64,000 bases of DNA from Variovorax boronicumulans (GCF_029892485.1 NZ_JARXVG010000002.1:372001-436000), one strand, 5' to 3'; counted from the first letter of the stretch, positions 52,565 through 62,504 are shown. Notes: a model not told the origin generated them from the sequence alone. Numbers and translations are program-made.

Positions 52565-55500
52565 TCAATGGAAGTCGCGGCTGGTGTTGCTCTGCGCGAG
52601 CCGGCCCATGAGCGGCGTCAGGTCCTTGAAGCCGGTGGCGACGAGATGCTGCACCTTGCCGCCGCTGTCGTCGTCGCGCTGCCAGGTGCCCTGCACCGCG
52701 AGCAGGTGCGACTTCAGCAAGGGCTCGCGCCACGCCTCGATGACATGGTTCCAGACGATCACGTTGACGTTGCCGGTCTCGTCCTCCAGCGTGACGAAGA
52801 TGGTGCCGTTGGCCGTTCCGGGCCGCTGGCGTCCCTTGACGATGCCGCAGGCGCGCACGGTGCGGCCGGTGGGCTGCGCGCGCAGTTCCTCCGCGCTCAT
52901 GAGCTTCATGCGCGCCAGGCGCGGACGCAGCAGCGCCAGCGGATGGCGACGCAGCGTGAGGCCGAGCGCGACGTAGTCGCCGACGATCTCCTCGCCTTCG
53001 GGCGCCGCGGGCAACAGCAGCACCTGCTCGTTGATCGGCACGTCCTTGAGCAGGGCCGGCGAACGATGCTGCGCGGTGGCGTCCCACACCTGCTGGCGCC
53101 GATGGCCCGAGAGCGACATCAGCGCATCGGCCGCGGCTAGCGCGGCCATGTCCTTGCCGTCGAGTTCGGCGCGCAGGGCGAGGTCTTCGGTGCTGGTGAA
53201 GGGCGTTTGCGCACGGGCTTTCAGCAGGCGTTCGACGCCTTGTTTGGAAAGGCCTGAAATGCGGTTCAGCCCGAGCCGCACCGCGGGCTGGTTCTCGTTG
53301 CCCAAGCGCTCGGCGTAGCGCGCGTCGGTGCCCGAGGGCATGCGCGGTGCACCGGAGGCGCGGGGTTCGAGCGTGGTGTCGAAATCGCTGTGCGTGACAT
53401 CGACCGGCCGCACCTCGACGCCGTGCCTGCGCGCGTCCTGCACCAGCTGCGAGGGGCTGTAGAAGCCCATGGGTTGGGAGTCGAGCAGCGCCGCGAGAAA
53501 GCAGGCGGGCTCGTAGTTCTTGAGCCAGCTGCTCACGGTGACCAGCAGCGCGAAGCTCGCGGCGTGGCTTTCGGGGAAACCGTAGTCGCCGAAGCCGAGG
53601 ATCTGCTTGAAGATGGCTTCGGCGAATTCGGCCTTGTACTCGTTGGCAACCATGCCGTTCACGAGCTTGTCGTGGAACTTGTCGAGCCCGCCCTTGCGCT
53701 TCCATGCCGCCATCGCGCGCCGCAGTTGATCGGCCTCGTCGGCGCTGAACTTGGCCGCGATCATGGCGATCTGCATCACCTGCTCCTGGAAGATCGGAAT
53801 GCCCAGCGTGCGCTCCAAGGCAGGCCGAAGTTCTTCCTTTTCGTAAGTGATCGCCAATCCCTTGGCCACCCGCTCGCGCTGCTTGAGATATGGGTGGACC
53901 ATGCCGCCCTGAATGGGCCCCGGCCGCACGATCGCCACCTCGATCACCAAGTCTTCATAAGTGCGCGGCTTCAGGCGCGGCAGCATCGACATCTGCGCCC
54001 TGCTCTCGATCTGGAACACGCCGATGGTGTCGGCGTCGCAGATCATGTCGAACACTTTCTGGTCGTTGTTGGGGATGTGGTGCATCTCTACCATCGAGCC
54101 CCGCCAACGGTTCATGTGGTCGAGCCCGCGGCGAATCGCGCTGAGCATGCCGAGCGCGAGCACGTCGACCTTGAGCATGCCCATGGCTTCGAGATCGTCC
54201 TTTTCCCACTGGATGACGGAGCGGTCTTTCATCGACGCCTTCTCGACCGGCACCAGCCGCGTGAGCCTGGTGTGCGTGAGCACGAAGCCGCCCACGTGCT
54301 GGCTCAGGTGGCGCGGAAAGCCCTTGAGCCGCTGCGTCATCTCGATCCACTGGACGAGCTTGAGTTCGTCTTCCTTCACGCCCACGCGTTCGCATGCGGC
54401 ATTCAACTGTTCGCCGAGCACGGCATCGTCGAACCAGTAGTGGTCCTTGGCGAATTCGTCGACCAGCCGCTCGTCGATGCCGATGGCCTTGCCTACGTCG
54501 CGCAACGCACTGCGGGAGCGATAGCAGATGACGACGGCGGCGATGGCGGCGCGCTCGCGGCCGTATTTCTCGTAGATGTACTGGATGACTTCTTCGCGGC
54601 GCTGGTGTTCGAAGTCGACATCGATGTCGGGTGGTTCGTGCCGATGGCGACTCAGGAAACGCTCGAACAGCAGATGGCCCTTCTCTGGATTGATCGCAGT
54701 GATGCCAAGGCAGTAGCAGACCGCTGAATTGGCCGATGAGCCACGCCCTTGGCAAAGGATGTTCTGCGACTTGGCAAAGCGCACGATGTCTTCCACCGTG
54801 AGGAAGAACATCTCGTATTCAAGTTCGAGGATCAGGTTCAGTTCCTTCTGAACTTGCCGGCAAACAACCTCGGGAATGCCCGAGGCATACCTTTCGAGCG
54901 GATATTGTTTGAGTGCCCCCTCCCACGTCTTTCGCACCAGCGTTTGCGCAGCCGTCTCGCTGCTGCCCACGGTTTCAAGCGGGTACTTGTAGTTCTCCCG
55001 GATCACCGCCGGATCGAACCTGCACCGCTCGGCCACCACCAGCGTATTCGCCAGCATCCCGGGCAAGTAAAGCTCGGCGAGTCGAACCCGCTGCCGCAGA
55101 TGCCGCTCGGCATTCGACTGCAGCGCAAAACCGCACTCGGCCACGGTCCTGCCTTCGCGCACGGCCGTCAGCACGTCATGCATCGGCTTGCATGAACGCG
55201 CATGCATGTGCACATCACCCGCCGCCACGAGCGGCACGCCTGTCTGCTCGCTCGCCTGCATCAACGTGACGAACCACAGGTCGTCGTCGAGTTCGTTGAG
55301 CATTTCCACGGCCAGCCAGAGGTTGTCTGCGTAAAGCGCCTTGGCGGCCAGCAGGTCTTCATGCAGCGTGGCGACATCCATCGCGCCGCCCGGGTTGCGA
55401 TGCGGCACGAAGAGCACCTGGCAGTCCTGCAGCGAAGCCACATCGCTGTCCTCCCAGCTCACGCGGTACTCGCCCTTGGGCAACTCGGTGTTGCGTGCGG

Positions 55501-55936
55501 CGGTGATGAACTCGCAGAGGTTGCCCCAGCCCTCGGTATCGTTGGCGATCACCACGAGCCTGAAGCGCTCGAAGCGGAACTCGCTGCCGAACAGCAGGCG
55601 GAAATCGAGGTTGCGCGGGATCGGCGGCTCGTCGGGGTTCTCGCGTTCGTATTCGTCGAGCGTGCGTTCCATGTCGCGCCTGCAGACGTAGGCACGCACG
55701 ATGCCGGCCACCGAGCACTCGTCGGTGATCGCCAACGCCGCATACCCCAGCTGGTACGCGCGCTCGACCACTTCCTCGGGCGTCGACGCGCCGCGCTGGA
55801 AGCTGAAGTTCGTGAGGCAGTGCAGCTCGGCATAGTCCGGCAGCTTCGCCACGGTGTTCTTGCGCAACGGCACCGGCAGTGCATGCACCTTGGCCGGCTG
55901 GCGTTTGCGCTCTTCCTTGGCGCTCAGGTCAGGCAT
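52565..55936 (-). CDS. dnaE2: Error-prone DNA polymerase DnaE2/ImuC
   Basis: An 1123-aa C-family polymerase: PHP domain at the start (ELHCLTNFSFQRGASTPEEV), catalytic aspartates in EPPDIDVDFEHQRREEV, finger and thumb regions, and an OB-fold near the end (GRTVRACGIVKGRQRPGT). It is the translesion polymerase of the ImuA-ImuB-DnaE2 mutasome, recruited to the beta clamp through ImuB. It overlaps imuB by 8 bases and is the last gene of the SOS-driven operon. Confidence 0.95.
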   Translation of the reverse strand: MPDLSAKEERKRQPAKVHALPVPLRKNTVAKLPDYAELHCLTNFSFQRGASTPEEVVERAYQLGYAALAITDECSVAGIVRAYVCRRDMERTLDEYERENPDEPPIPRNLDFRLLFGSEFRFERFRLVVIANDTEGWGNLCEFITAARNTELPKGEYRVSWEDSDVASLQDCQVLFVPHRNPGGAMDVATLHEDLLAAKALYADNLWLAVEMLNELDDDLWFVTLMQASEQTGVPLVAAGDVHMHARSCKPMHDVLTAVREGRTVAECGFALQSNAERHLRQRVRLAELYLPGMLANTLVVAERCRFDPAVIRENYKYPLETVGSSETAAQTLVRKTWEGALKQYPLERYASGIPEVVCRQVQKELNLILELEYEMFFLTVEDIVRFAKSQNILCQGRGSSANSAVCYCLGITAINPEKGHLLFERFLSRHRHEPPDIDVDFEHQRREEVIQYIYEKYGRERAAIAAVVICYRSRSALRDVGKAIGIDERLVDEFAKDHYWFDDAVLGEQLNAACERVGVKEDELKLVQWIEMTQRLKGFPRHLSQHVGGFVLTHTRLTRLVPVEKASMKDRSVIQWEKDDLEAMGMLKVDVLALGMLSAIRRGLDHMNRWRGSMVEMHHIPNNDQKVFDMICDADTIGVFQIESRAQMSMLPRLKPRTYEDLVIEVAIVRPGPIQGGMVHPYLKQRERVAKGLAITYEKEELRPALERTLGIPIFQEQVMQIAMIAAKFSADEADQLRRAMAAWKRKGGLDKFHDKLVNGMVANEYKAEFAEAIFKQILGFGDYGFPESHAASFALLVTVSSWLKNYEPACFLAALLDSQPMGFYSPSQLVQDARRHGVEVRPVDVTHSDFDTTLEPRASGAPRMPSGTDARYAERLGNENQPAVRLGLNRISGLSKQGVERLLKARAQTPFTSTEDLALRAELDGKDMAALAAADALMSLSGHRRQQVWDATAQHRSPALLKDVPINEQVLLLPAAPEGEEIVGDYVALGLTLRRHPLALLRPRLARMKLMSAEELRAQPTGRTVRACGIVKGRQRPGTANGTIFVTLEDETGNVNVIVWNHVIEAWREPLLKSHLLAVQGTWQRDDDSGGKVQHLVATGFKDLTPLMGRLAQSNTSRDFH

Positions 55937-57281
55937 AGAACCCCTGCAGATACCAGCGCACCTCGCCCGAAGAAAACCGCGCCGAGGGCCGTTCGCGAAA
56001 GATCCACACGAGCCCCGCCTCGGGGCTTTCCGCCACGTAATAGTCGCGCATCGCCGGCTGGCCGCCGTCTTCCTTGCCGCCCCACCAGCCGGCCTCGACG
56101 CGCTGCGGGCCGATCAGCTTGCTGAGCGGGCCGCGGTAGCACGGGCGCTCGCCGTCCATCTCGAGCAGCAGGGGTTCGGGCAGCAGCCATGGCGGATAGA
56201 TCGCATCGGGCTGCTGCGACTGAGAAGTCGCGGCCTTCGCTTGCTTGCGGGCCTTGTCGGGCACGGCCTTCTGCAGCGCAGGGCGCCACGCCTGCTTGCG
56301 CTCGGGCCGGTGGTCGGCCCGCGCGCAAGGCACCACCACCTGGTGCGCACCGAGCCGCACGCTCAGGCGCTCGACCATCTCGTGCAGCTTGTCGCCCTTG
56401 CGGTTGTCCTCGGGCAAGAAGCTGGTGCTGGCGCCGGCCCACGGATCGGTTTCGAGCGTACGCAGCCGCAGCCAGCTCGCGGGCGCCGCGAGCGTGGTGA
56501 GGGCGAGCTTTTCCGACAGCAGGCGGCGCAGGTGCGCGAGGTCCTGCGTGGGCTCGGCCGTGCGCACGGTGACCTGCTGGTGCGGCGGCAGGTTCACGCC
56601 GTTGAAGCGCTTGAGGTCGAGCGTCCATTGCAGCTCGAGCGCGCGCGCGCCGCGCTGGCGGGCGCGCAGCCAGATCTGCAGCGCCGAGAGCAGCCGGTTG
56701 GCAGACCACATGAGCTCGGGCGCGGTCTCGGCGAGCGCGGGCAGCTCCAGCTTCTGCTCGAACACGTCGGGCAGCGTGAGCCAGTTGTGGCTTTCGGGGC
56801 GCAGGCCCCAGGCCGTGTCGAGTGCTGCGCGCAGTTGGGTGCCGAAGCGCCGCGTGAGGCCGCCGCGCGGCAAGGCGGCCACATCGCCCCAGGTGCGGCA
56901 ACCCAAGCGGGCGAGCAGGTCGAGATGGGGGCGCGCGGCGGTCAGCGTGTCCAGCGGCAGGCCGGCCGGTACGTCCTTCGGGCGCTCTTCCTGCCGCTCG
57001 AACATGCGCAACCGCGCGAGCGCGATCAGGCTCGTGGAACCTTGCGCGCCGAGCATGCGCACGTCGGGCGCAGGGTTGGCGGCGACCAGTTGGCGCATCA
57101 GCTGGAGCCGCCCACCCCACAGGCGCTCGCAGGCCGAGACTTCGAGCATCAGCGCCTCGTCCTGCCAGGCGACGTGCGGCGTGTATTCCAGCGCCCACCA
57201 GCCCAGCGCTTCGGGCGTGGGCAGCTGCGGTGCGTCGGGCGCGCCGGCTTCAAGCGACCACCGCAATGCGATCCAGTGCAT
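55929..57281 (-). CDS. imuB: Y-family polymerase-like mutasome protein ImuB
   Basis: A 450-aa Y-family-like protein. The N-terminus MHWIALRWSLEAGAPDAP lacks the metal aspartates of active Y polymerases, as in known ImuB, so it acts as the hub linking DnaE2 to the clamp. Little-finger-like sequence follows, and the end GEVRWYLQGFYA is the usual ImuB terminus. It overlaps imuA by 32 bases upstream and dnaE2 by 8 downstream. Confidence 0.93.
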   Translation of the reverse strand: MHWIALRWSLEAGAPDAPQLPTPEALGWWALEYTPHVAWQDEALMLEVSACERLWGGRLQLMRQLVAANPAPDVRMLGAQGSTSLIALARLRMFERQEERPKDVPAGLPLDTLTAARPHLDLLARLGCRTWGDVAALPRGGLTRRFGTQLRAALDTAWGLRPESHNWLTLPDVFEQKLELPALAETAPELMWSANRLLSALQIWLRARQRGARALELQWTLDLKRFNGVNLPPHQQVTVRTAEPTQDLAHLRRLLSEKLALTTLAAPASWLRLRTLETDPWAGASTSFLPEDNRKGDKLHEMVERLSVRLGAHQVVVPCARADHRPERKQAWRPALQKAVPDKARKQAKAATSQSQQPDAIYPPWLLPEPLLLEMDGERPCYRGPLSKLIGPQRVEAGWWGGKEDGGQPAMRDYYVAESPEAGLVWIFRERPSARFSSGEVRWYLQGFYA

Positions 57282-58056
57282 GGGGGCCTCCCTTCCATGC
57301 GTCGATGCGCACCACGGTCGCGGACGTTGCTGTTTCGCCGACCGGCACGGTGCCCAATTGCTGCAGACGCAGCTTGCGGCGCAGCCGGGCCGCGGCCAGC
57401 AGCGCCGTCATGCGTTCGTTGCGTGCCGGCAGCATCACCGGCGCCGCCAGCGGCGGACCGCGGCGCTTCAAGATGCGCAGTTCGATCTGCGATGCATCGG
57501 CTGCGCAGCTCTCCACCTGAAGCCGCAACCGCGCAGGCGAGGCCCCTTGCGCGGCCGACTCGGGCCTGCACACGAAGAGCAGCACGTCATGCTGGGCGGC
57601 CGCCAGCTGCAGCCGCCGCAATTCGCCCACCCGCGCCTGCGGCAGCCATGCCAGCACGGCAGCCACGTCCGCGCAGCGCAGCGCCTGCTCGCAGGCCCAC
57701 AGCCGCGCGGCCGGCGCGTCGCTCTTGACCCACATCAGCGCTTCCACCGGCAGGCCCTGCGCCGCGAGCGAGGGCCCGCAGGGTTCGTAAGGCGCGCCGA
57801 TCAGCACCACCGGCCCGCCGCGCGTCTCCACTGCCTGCGCCAGCGCGGGCAGCAGCAGCCGCCAGACATGCGCTTCAGGCGCGCTTTGCAGCAGCTCCGT
57901 CATCGCGCCGACCGGCCAGCCGCCGCCGGGCAATTCGGCGTCGAGCGCGGCGTGGCCGGTCGCGACGACCTGCGCGTCGGCCAGGCCGAGTTCGTCGGCA
58001 TGCCAGACGCCACGGCCTGCGGCGGCGGAAAAGGAGTCGAGGAAAGGGAGGCCCAT
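57250..58056 (-). CDS. imuA: Mutasome protein ImuA (RecA-fold, SOS)
   Basis: A 268-aa RecA-like protein: LDAELPGGGWPVGAMTELL is the typical ImuA opening, followed by RecA-fold strands (GPVVLIGAPYEPCGPSLAAQ, DVLLFVCRPE). It helps to assemble the ImuB/DnaE2 mutasome. The ATG at 58056 lies 15 bases downstream of a perfect LexA box and has no clear ribosome site. First gene of the three-gene operon. Confidence 0.92.
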   Translation of the reverse strand: MGLPFLDSFSAAAGRGVWHADELGLADAQVVATGHAALDAELPGGGWPVGAMTELLQSAPEAHVWRLLLPALAQAVETRGGPVVLIGAPYEPCGPSLAAQGLPVEALMWVKSDAPAARLWACEQALRCADVAAVLAWLPQARVGELRRLQLAAAQHDVLLFVCRPESAAQGASPARLRLQVESCAADASQIELRILKRRGPPLAAPVMLPARNERMTALLAAARLRRKLRLQQLGTVPVGETATSATVVRIDAWKGGPHALDRIAVVA

Positions 58057-58071
58057 GATCAGGAGTGTTAA

Positions 58072-58087
58072 CTGTATTTTTATACAG
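58072..58087. promoter_or_regulatory. LexA box of the imuA-imuB-dnaE2 operon
   Basis: CTGT-ATTTTTAT-ACAG is an exact CTGT-N8-ACAG site in the imuA leader. It lies between imuA and the divergent binding-protein gene and may also affect the latter. Confidence 0.9.
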
Positions 58088-58167
58088 TATTTCCCGCATC
58101 GCAACCGGAGATCGATTTACCCGGGAGGGCTCGCGCCTTAAGATAGGTTTGTTAACAGTTTGTGACC

Positions 58168-59298
58168 ATGACACACAAAAAGATTCAATTCCTGGCCTCG
58201 GCCTTCGCAGCTTTTATCCTTGGGCTGTCTGCTTCGGCGCATGCGCAGACCGCCAAACCCCTGCTGATCGGCCAGACCTACGTGCAGACCGGCCCGCTCG
58301 CGTCGCTGTCGACCGAGCCGCTGGTCGGCATCCGTGCCATGTTCACCACGCTGAACGCGAACGGCGGCGTCAACGGCCGGCCGATCGAGTTGCGCCAGCT
58401 CGACGACGCGTACGACCCCGCCAAGGGCGCCGAGAACGTCAAGGCCTTCGCCCGCGACGGCGCCGTCGGCGTGCTGATGCCCATCGGCACCTCGTCGGCC
58501 GCGGGCGCGATCAAGGCGGCCAACGAACTGAAGATTCCCATCGTCGGCGCGTACACCGGCGCGGGCCCGGTGGTGAAGTTCACCGAATACGGCTTTCCGG
58601 TGCGCATCAGCTTCGACGAGGAATACAGCCGCATCGTGAACCACCTGTTCACCATCGGCCTCTCGCGCATCGCCTTCGCGCACAACGACAACCCCGGCGC
58701 GCGCTCGGCGATGGAGAGCACGCAGAAATTCATCGCGGAGCGCGGCGACAAGATGGTCGGCAGCGTCGCCATCAAGAACGACGGCTCCGATGCCGCCGAG
58801 CGCGCGGCCGAGCTGGCCAAGCTCAAGCCCAAGGCGGTGGTGCTGTCGGCCACCAACGACGTGGCGGCGAAGTTCATCACCGCCTACCGCGCGGCGGGCG
58901 GCGAAACGGCCTTCTATTCGTTCTCCTTCCTGAACGGGCAGAAGCTCTTCCAGGACATCAAGAAGGATGCGGCTGGCGTGGTCATCTCGCAGGTCGTGCC
59001 CTACCCGTGGAACAGCGCAATGCCCGTCATCGCCGAGTACCAGGCCGCGATGAAGAAGATCGGCGTGAACGATTTCAGCTACGCGAGCCTGGAGGGCTAC
59101 GTTGCGGCCAAGGTGCTGGTCGAAGGCCTGAAGCGCGCGGGGCCGAACCCCACGGCCGAATCGCTGCAGAAGGGCCTGGAGTCGTTCAAGACGCTGGACA
59201 TCGGCGGCATCGCCGTGTCGTACCGGCCGGGCGAACATCGCGGGCTGACCTTCTCCGAGTTGTCGATGCTCAAGGCCGACGGGCGCTACCTGCGCTGA
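58168..59298 (+). CDS. ABC transporter substrate-binding protein, branched-chain amino acid (LivJ) type
   Basis: A 376-aa exported Peripla_BP_6 protein: signal peptide MTHKKIQFLASAFAAFILGL with cleavage near AHAQT, then LLIGQTYVQTGPLASLSTEP and RQLDDAYDPAKGAENVKAF. A GTG six bases upstream is an alternative start. It resembles the binding protein at 39293-40474 in fold and in its RYLR end. No permease or ATPase genes are adjacent. It shares a promoter region with the SOS operon. Ligand unknown. Confidence 0.9.
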   Translation: MTHKKIQFLASAFAAFILGLSASAHAQTAKPLLIGQTYVQTGPLASLSTEPLVGIRAMFTTLNANGGVNGRPIELRQLDDAYDPAKGAENVKAFARDGAVGVLMPIGTSSAAGAIKAANELKIPIVGAYTGAGPVVKFTEYGFPVRISFDEEYSRIVNHLFTIGLSRIAFAHNDNPGARSAMESTQKFIAERGDKMVGSVAIKNDGSDAAERAAELAKLKPKAVVLSATNDVAAKFITAYRAAGGETAFYSFSFLNGQKLFQDIKKDAAGVVISQVVPYPWNSAMPVIAEYQAAMKKIGVNDFSYASLEGYVAAKVLVEGLKRAGPNPTAESLQKGLESFKTLDIGGIAVSYRPGEHRGLTFSELSMLKADGRYLR

Positions 59299-59329
59299 AA
59301 TCGCCGCGGGCAGGCGCAGAATTTCGTTC

Positions 59330-60283
59330 GTGACCACCCCCTCCACGAACGCACTCCACCTCCCCGCCCTCACCCGCGCCCGGCTGCTGCGCCTGGGCGC
59401 CGCATTCTGCGCGGGTGCTGCGCTCCCTTCGTTCGCCCAGCAACAAGGCAAGCCCGCGATGCAGATGACCATCCGCCCCATCCCTTCCACGCAAGAGGCC
59501 TTGCCGGTCGTCGGCTGCGGCACCTGGATCGGCTTCGACCAGCGCCCCGGCACCGACGAGTACAAGCGCCTGCCCGGCGTGCTCGATGCGCTCTTCGCGG
59601 CCGGCGGCAGGCTGATCGACAGCTCGCCGATGTACGGCCGCTCCGAGGAAACCACCGGCGAGTTGCTGGCCACGAAACAGCGCGACAAGCCCTTCCTCGC
59701 CACCAAGGTCTGGACCTCGGGCCGCGACGCCGGGATCGCGCAGATGGAACAGTCGTTCACGCGGCTTCGCACGAAGCAGATCGACCTGATGCAGGTGCAC
59801 AACCTCGTCGACTGGCGCACCCACCTGGCCACCCTGCGCGGCTGGAAGGAGAAAGGCCGCGTGCGCTACATCGGCATCACGCACTACACCGCCTCGGCCT
59901 ACGGCGAGGTCGAGGCCGTGCTGCGCGCCGAGAAGCTCGACTTCCTGCAGATCAACTATTCCCTCGACGCGCGCGATGCCGAAGAGCGCCTGCTGCCGCT
60001 CGCGGCCGAACGCGGCGTGGCGGTGATCGTCAACATGCCCTTCGGTGGCGGCGGCCTGCTGCGGCGCCTGCGCGACAAGCCGCTGCCCGCCTGGGCCGGC
60101 GAGATCGGCTGCACGAGCTGGGCGCAGGTGCTGCTGAAGTTCGTGCTGAGCCATCCGGCCGTGACCTGCACGATCCCGGGCACGAGCCGCGCCGAGCACA
60201 TGGCGGACAACGCCGCGGCCGGCGCGGGCACCTTTCCCGATGCGGCCTTCTGGCGCCTCGAGGCCGCCGCTATTCGAACTTGA
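59330..60283 (+). CDS. Exported aldo/keto reductase
   Basis: A 317-aa AKR-fold protein with a hydrophobic leader containing RARLLRLGAAFCAGAALP and a possible cleavage at SFAQQ. The catalytic tetrad is readable: Asp in RLIDSSPMYG with the Tyr, Lys in FLATKVWTS, His in LMQVHNLVDW. Start is a GTG at 59330. AKRs need NADPH, so an exported one is odd unless another cofactor or a Tat-exported holoenzyme is used. It ends overlapping the convergent Bug gene by 14 bases. Confidence 0.88.
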   Translation: MTTPSTNALHLPALTRARLLRLGAAFCAGAALPSFAQQQGKPAMQMTIRPIPSTQEALPVVGCGTWIGFDQRPGTDEYKRLPGVLDALFAAGGRLIDSSPMYGRSEETTGELLATKQRDKPFLATKVWTSGRDAGIAQMEQSFTRLRTKQIDLMQVHNLVDWRTHLATLRGWKEKGRVRYIGITHYTASAYGEVEAVLRAEKLDFLQINYSLDARDAEERLLPLAAERGVAVIVNMPFGGGGLLRRLRDKPLPAWAGEIGCTSWAQVLLKFVLSHPAVTCTIPGTSRAEHMADNAAAGAGTFPDAAFWRLEAAAIRT

Positions 60284-61232
60284 CGTTGTGCTCCCGCACC
60301 GTCGCGCCGAAGGCGTCGTACTGCGTGCGGAAGAACTCGGCGAACTTCGCGGGGCTCATGCCGTAGCCCTCGAAGCCCTGCTGCACCAGCTGCGCACGCA
60401 CGTCGGGCCGCTTGAGCGTGTTCTGCAACTCCTGCGAAAGCTTCTCGGTGATCTCCTTCGGCAGCCCCGGCGGCCCGAAGAAGCCGGCCCACGGTGTGAT
60501 GGTGAGCTTGCCCAGCCCCAGCTCGCCGCCCGTCGGTACATCGGGCAGCAAACCGCTGCGCTGCGGCAGCAGCGTGACCAGCGCGCGGATGCGCCCCTCC
60601 TTCACGAAGCCCGGCGCCAGGGTGCCGGTGGTGAACATCATGTGGATCTGCCCGCCCAGCAGGTCGGTCATGGCCTGCATGTCGCCCTTGTAGCGCGCGT
60701 TGACCACCTTGCGCTCGCCCAGGAGCTGCAGCATCGCGAGTTCCGAGGCGCTGTTGCTCGAGGCCGAGTTGTACGCGCCAGGCTTGGCCGCGATCATCGC
60801 CAGCAGTTCGTTCACGCTTTTGACGGGCAGGCTGGCCGGCACCACGAGGAACATCGAGAACTGCCCCGCCGAGCTGATCGGCGTGAAGGCCTTGAACGGG
60901 TCGTAGGGCGAAGTCGGCCGCAACGTGGGCGCCGCCACCATCGCGGTGTTGGTGCCCATCAGCAGCGTGTAGCCGTCGGGCTTGGCCGACGAAGTGGCCT
61001 GCGCCGCGAGCACACCGTCAGCGCCGGGGCGGTTCTCCACGATCACCTGCTGGCCGAGCTGTTTGGACAGCCCCTCCGCGATGATCCGCGTGAGCGAATC
61101 CGCGCCGCCGCCGGGCGCGAAGCCGACGATCAGCCGCAGCGGCTTGTTGGGATAGGCGTCGGCGCTCCAGGCCGCGGCACCGGGCAGCACCGTCGTTGCA
61201 AGGGCCGCCAGGGCCAGGTTTCTGCGTCGCAT
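60270..61232 (-). CDS. TctC/Bug-family extracytoplasmic receptor
   Basis: A 320-aa periplasmic receptor: signal peptide MRRRNLALAALATTVLPGAA, then YPNKPLRLIVGFAPGGGADS as the Bug signature. Third gene of the IlvD-porin-Bug operon, 23 bases after the porin. It probably binds the sugar acid or carboxylate that the dehydratase consumes. No TctAB genes are near. Confidence 0.93.
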   Translation of the reverse strand: MRRRNLALAALATTVLPGAAAWSADAYPNKPLRLIVGFAPGGGADSLTRIIAEGLSKQLGQQVIVENRPGADGVLAAQATSSAKPDGYTLLMGTNTAMVAAPTLRPTSPYDPFKAFTPISSAGQFSMFLVVPASLPVKSVNELLAMIAAKPGAYNSASSNSASELAMLQLLGERKVVNARYKGDMQAMTDLLGGQIHMMFTTGTLAPGFVKEGRIRALVTLLPQRSGLLPDVPTGGELGLGKLTITPWAGFFGPPGLPKEITEKLSQELQNTLKRPDVRAQLVQQGFEGYGMSPAKFAEFFRTQYDAFGATVREHNVKFE

Positions 61233-61255
61233 GAAAGCCTCCTTGGTTCAGAAGA

Positions 61256-62380
61256 TCAGAAGAGGTGGCGCACACCGAACTCCCACCCCGACGAGCGCCG
61301 CCCGCCCGCCGGCGCGCTGCCGCCGCTCACCACGTAGCGCGCCTGCCCGCTGTTCATGAGCCGCGCGTAGGTGCCGTAGAGCGCGGTGCGCCTGGAGAGG
61401 TTGTGGACGTAGCCGATGCCGAACTGGCGCGCGTCGTCGCGGTTGCGCGGCATGCCGTTGGCGTTGCGCAGGCTCTCGTCGCTGCGGTCGTCCAGGTAGG
61501 CGTAGCTCACGCGGATGCGGCCGACTTCGAAGGCCGGAATGTGCGCGCCGATCTCGGCGGTGTTCTTGCGCACCGTGCCGGCGGCGAGCTTCACCGTCAC
61601 CTTGTTGTAGAGCGCGAAGAACTTCGCAAAGCCCGCATCCCACGAGCCGCCGATGTTGGCGTGCGTGTAGTTGCCGATGGTGGAGGTGGCATTGAAGTGC
61701 GAGCGCGTCACGGCCGCGGCGATGTCGAATGCGCCCGAGGCAAAACCGAAGCGCGCGCCGCCGAAGTTGCCGTCGTCGCGGTTCGGCGCGGTGGAGTCGT
61801 TCTCTCCGGTGCCGATCATCGCCATGCCGTAGAAGCCGCCCAGCCTGGCCGGCAGCCAGTAGCTCACCGTGTTGCTGCCGGTGATGGCCGTGGGCAGCGG
61901 CCCGGTGCCCGCGCCCGCGAAGGTGAGGTTGCCCGCGCGCGCCACGCCGTTGGCGTTGAAGGGGTCGAAGTAGATGCTGTTGTAGTGCGTGGGAATGAAG
62001 TCGTGGCCCAGCCGCACTTCGCCCAGCGAATCGTGCGAAAGGCTCACGAAGGACATGCGGTCGAAGGTGATCGGCCCCGCCGTGCCCGCCCCGCTCGTCT
62101 GGTTGTTGGTGTTGCTGGGCCGGCCAGTGCCCAGGTCGGGGTTCAGGCTGCCTTCGAGCCAGAAGCCCGCGCGCAGGCCACCGCCCAGGTCTTCGGTGCC
62201 GCGAAAGCCGATCCGGCTGGTCGAGAGTCCGCCGTTCGACAGCGCCTTGACCGAGCCGCCGCCCTCGCCTTTGGTGTACTGGACGCCCAGGTCCATCACG
62301 CCGAACACGGTCACGCTGGATTGCGCGTGCGCCGCGCCGCTGGCGAGGCCGATGGCCGACCACATCAAAAGTCTCTTCAT
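61256..62380 (-). CDS. Outer-membrane porin, Burkholderia type (OmpC/Gram-negative porin 4)
   Basis: A 374-aa beta-barrel porin: signal peptide MKRLLMWSAIGLASGAAHAQ, first strand SSVTVFGVMDLGVQY, the LGGGLRAGFWLEG strand, and the aromatic C-terminal end GWEFGVRHLF with terminal Phe for BAM assembly. AGGAG precedes the ATG at 62380. Its place between the dehydratase and the Bug receptor suggests a substrate-specific outer-membrane channel for the same compound. Confidence 0.93.
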   Translation of the reverse strand: MKRLLMWSAIGLASGAAHAQSSVTVFGVMDLGVQYTKGEGGGSVKALSNGGLSTSRIGFRGTEDLGGGLRAGFWLEGSLNPDLGTGRPSNTNNQTSGAGTAGPITFDRMSFVSLSHDSLGEVRLGHDFIPTHYNSIYFDPFNANGVARAGNLTFAGAGTGPLPTAITGSNTVSYWLPARLGGFYGMAMIGTGENDSTAPNRDDGNFGGARFGFASGAFDIAAAVTRSHFNATSTIGNYTHANIGGSWDAGFAKFFALYNKVTVKLAAGTVRKNTAEIGAHIPAFEVGRIRVSYAYLDDRSDESLRNANGMPRNRDDARQFGIGYVHNLSRRTALYGTYARLMNSGQARYVVSGGSAPAGGRRSSGWEFGVRHLF

Positions 62381-62451
62381 GGTTTCTTGTCTCCTGCTCT
62401 TTTCTTGGTTGAAAACTCTGGAATCACTCGGAAATGGCGCAGGGCTGCGCC

Positions 62452-62481
62452 ACCGGGTGCGCATGGGGGTGCGCACCGGTT
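62452..62481 (-). terminator. Strong hairpin between IlvD/Edd gene and porin gene
   Basis: GGTGCGCA (62456-62463) and TGCGCACC (62470-62477) pair perfectly, extended by four to five more pairs with one bulge; loop TGGGGG. No T-tract follows, so it may be an mRNA processing or attenuation hairpin, not a full stop. Confidence 0.45.
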
Positions 62482-62504
62482 GGCGAAGCCGGGTTGGAAA
62501 AGGT

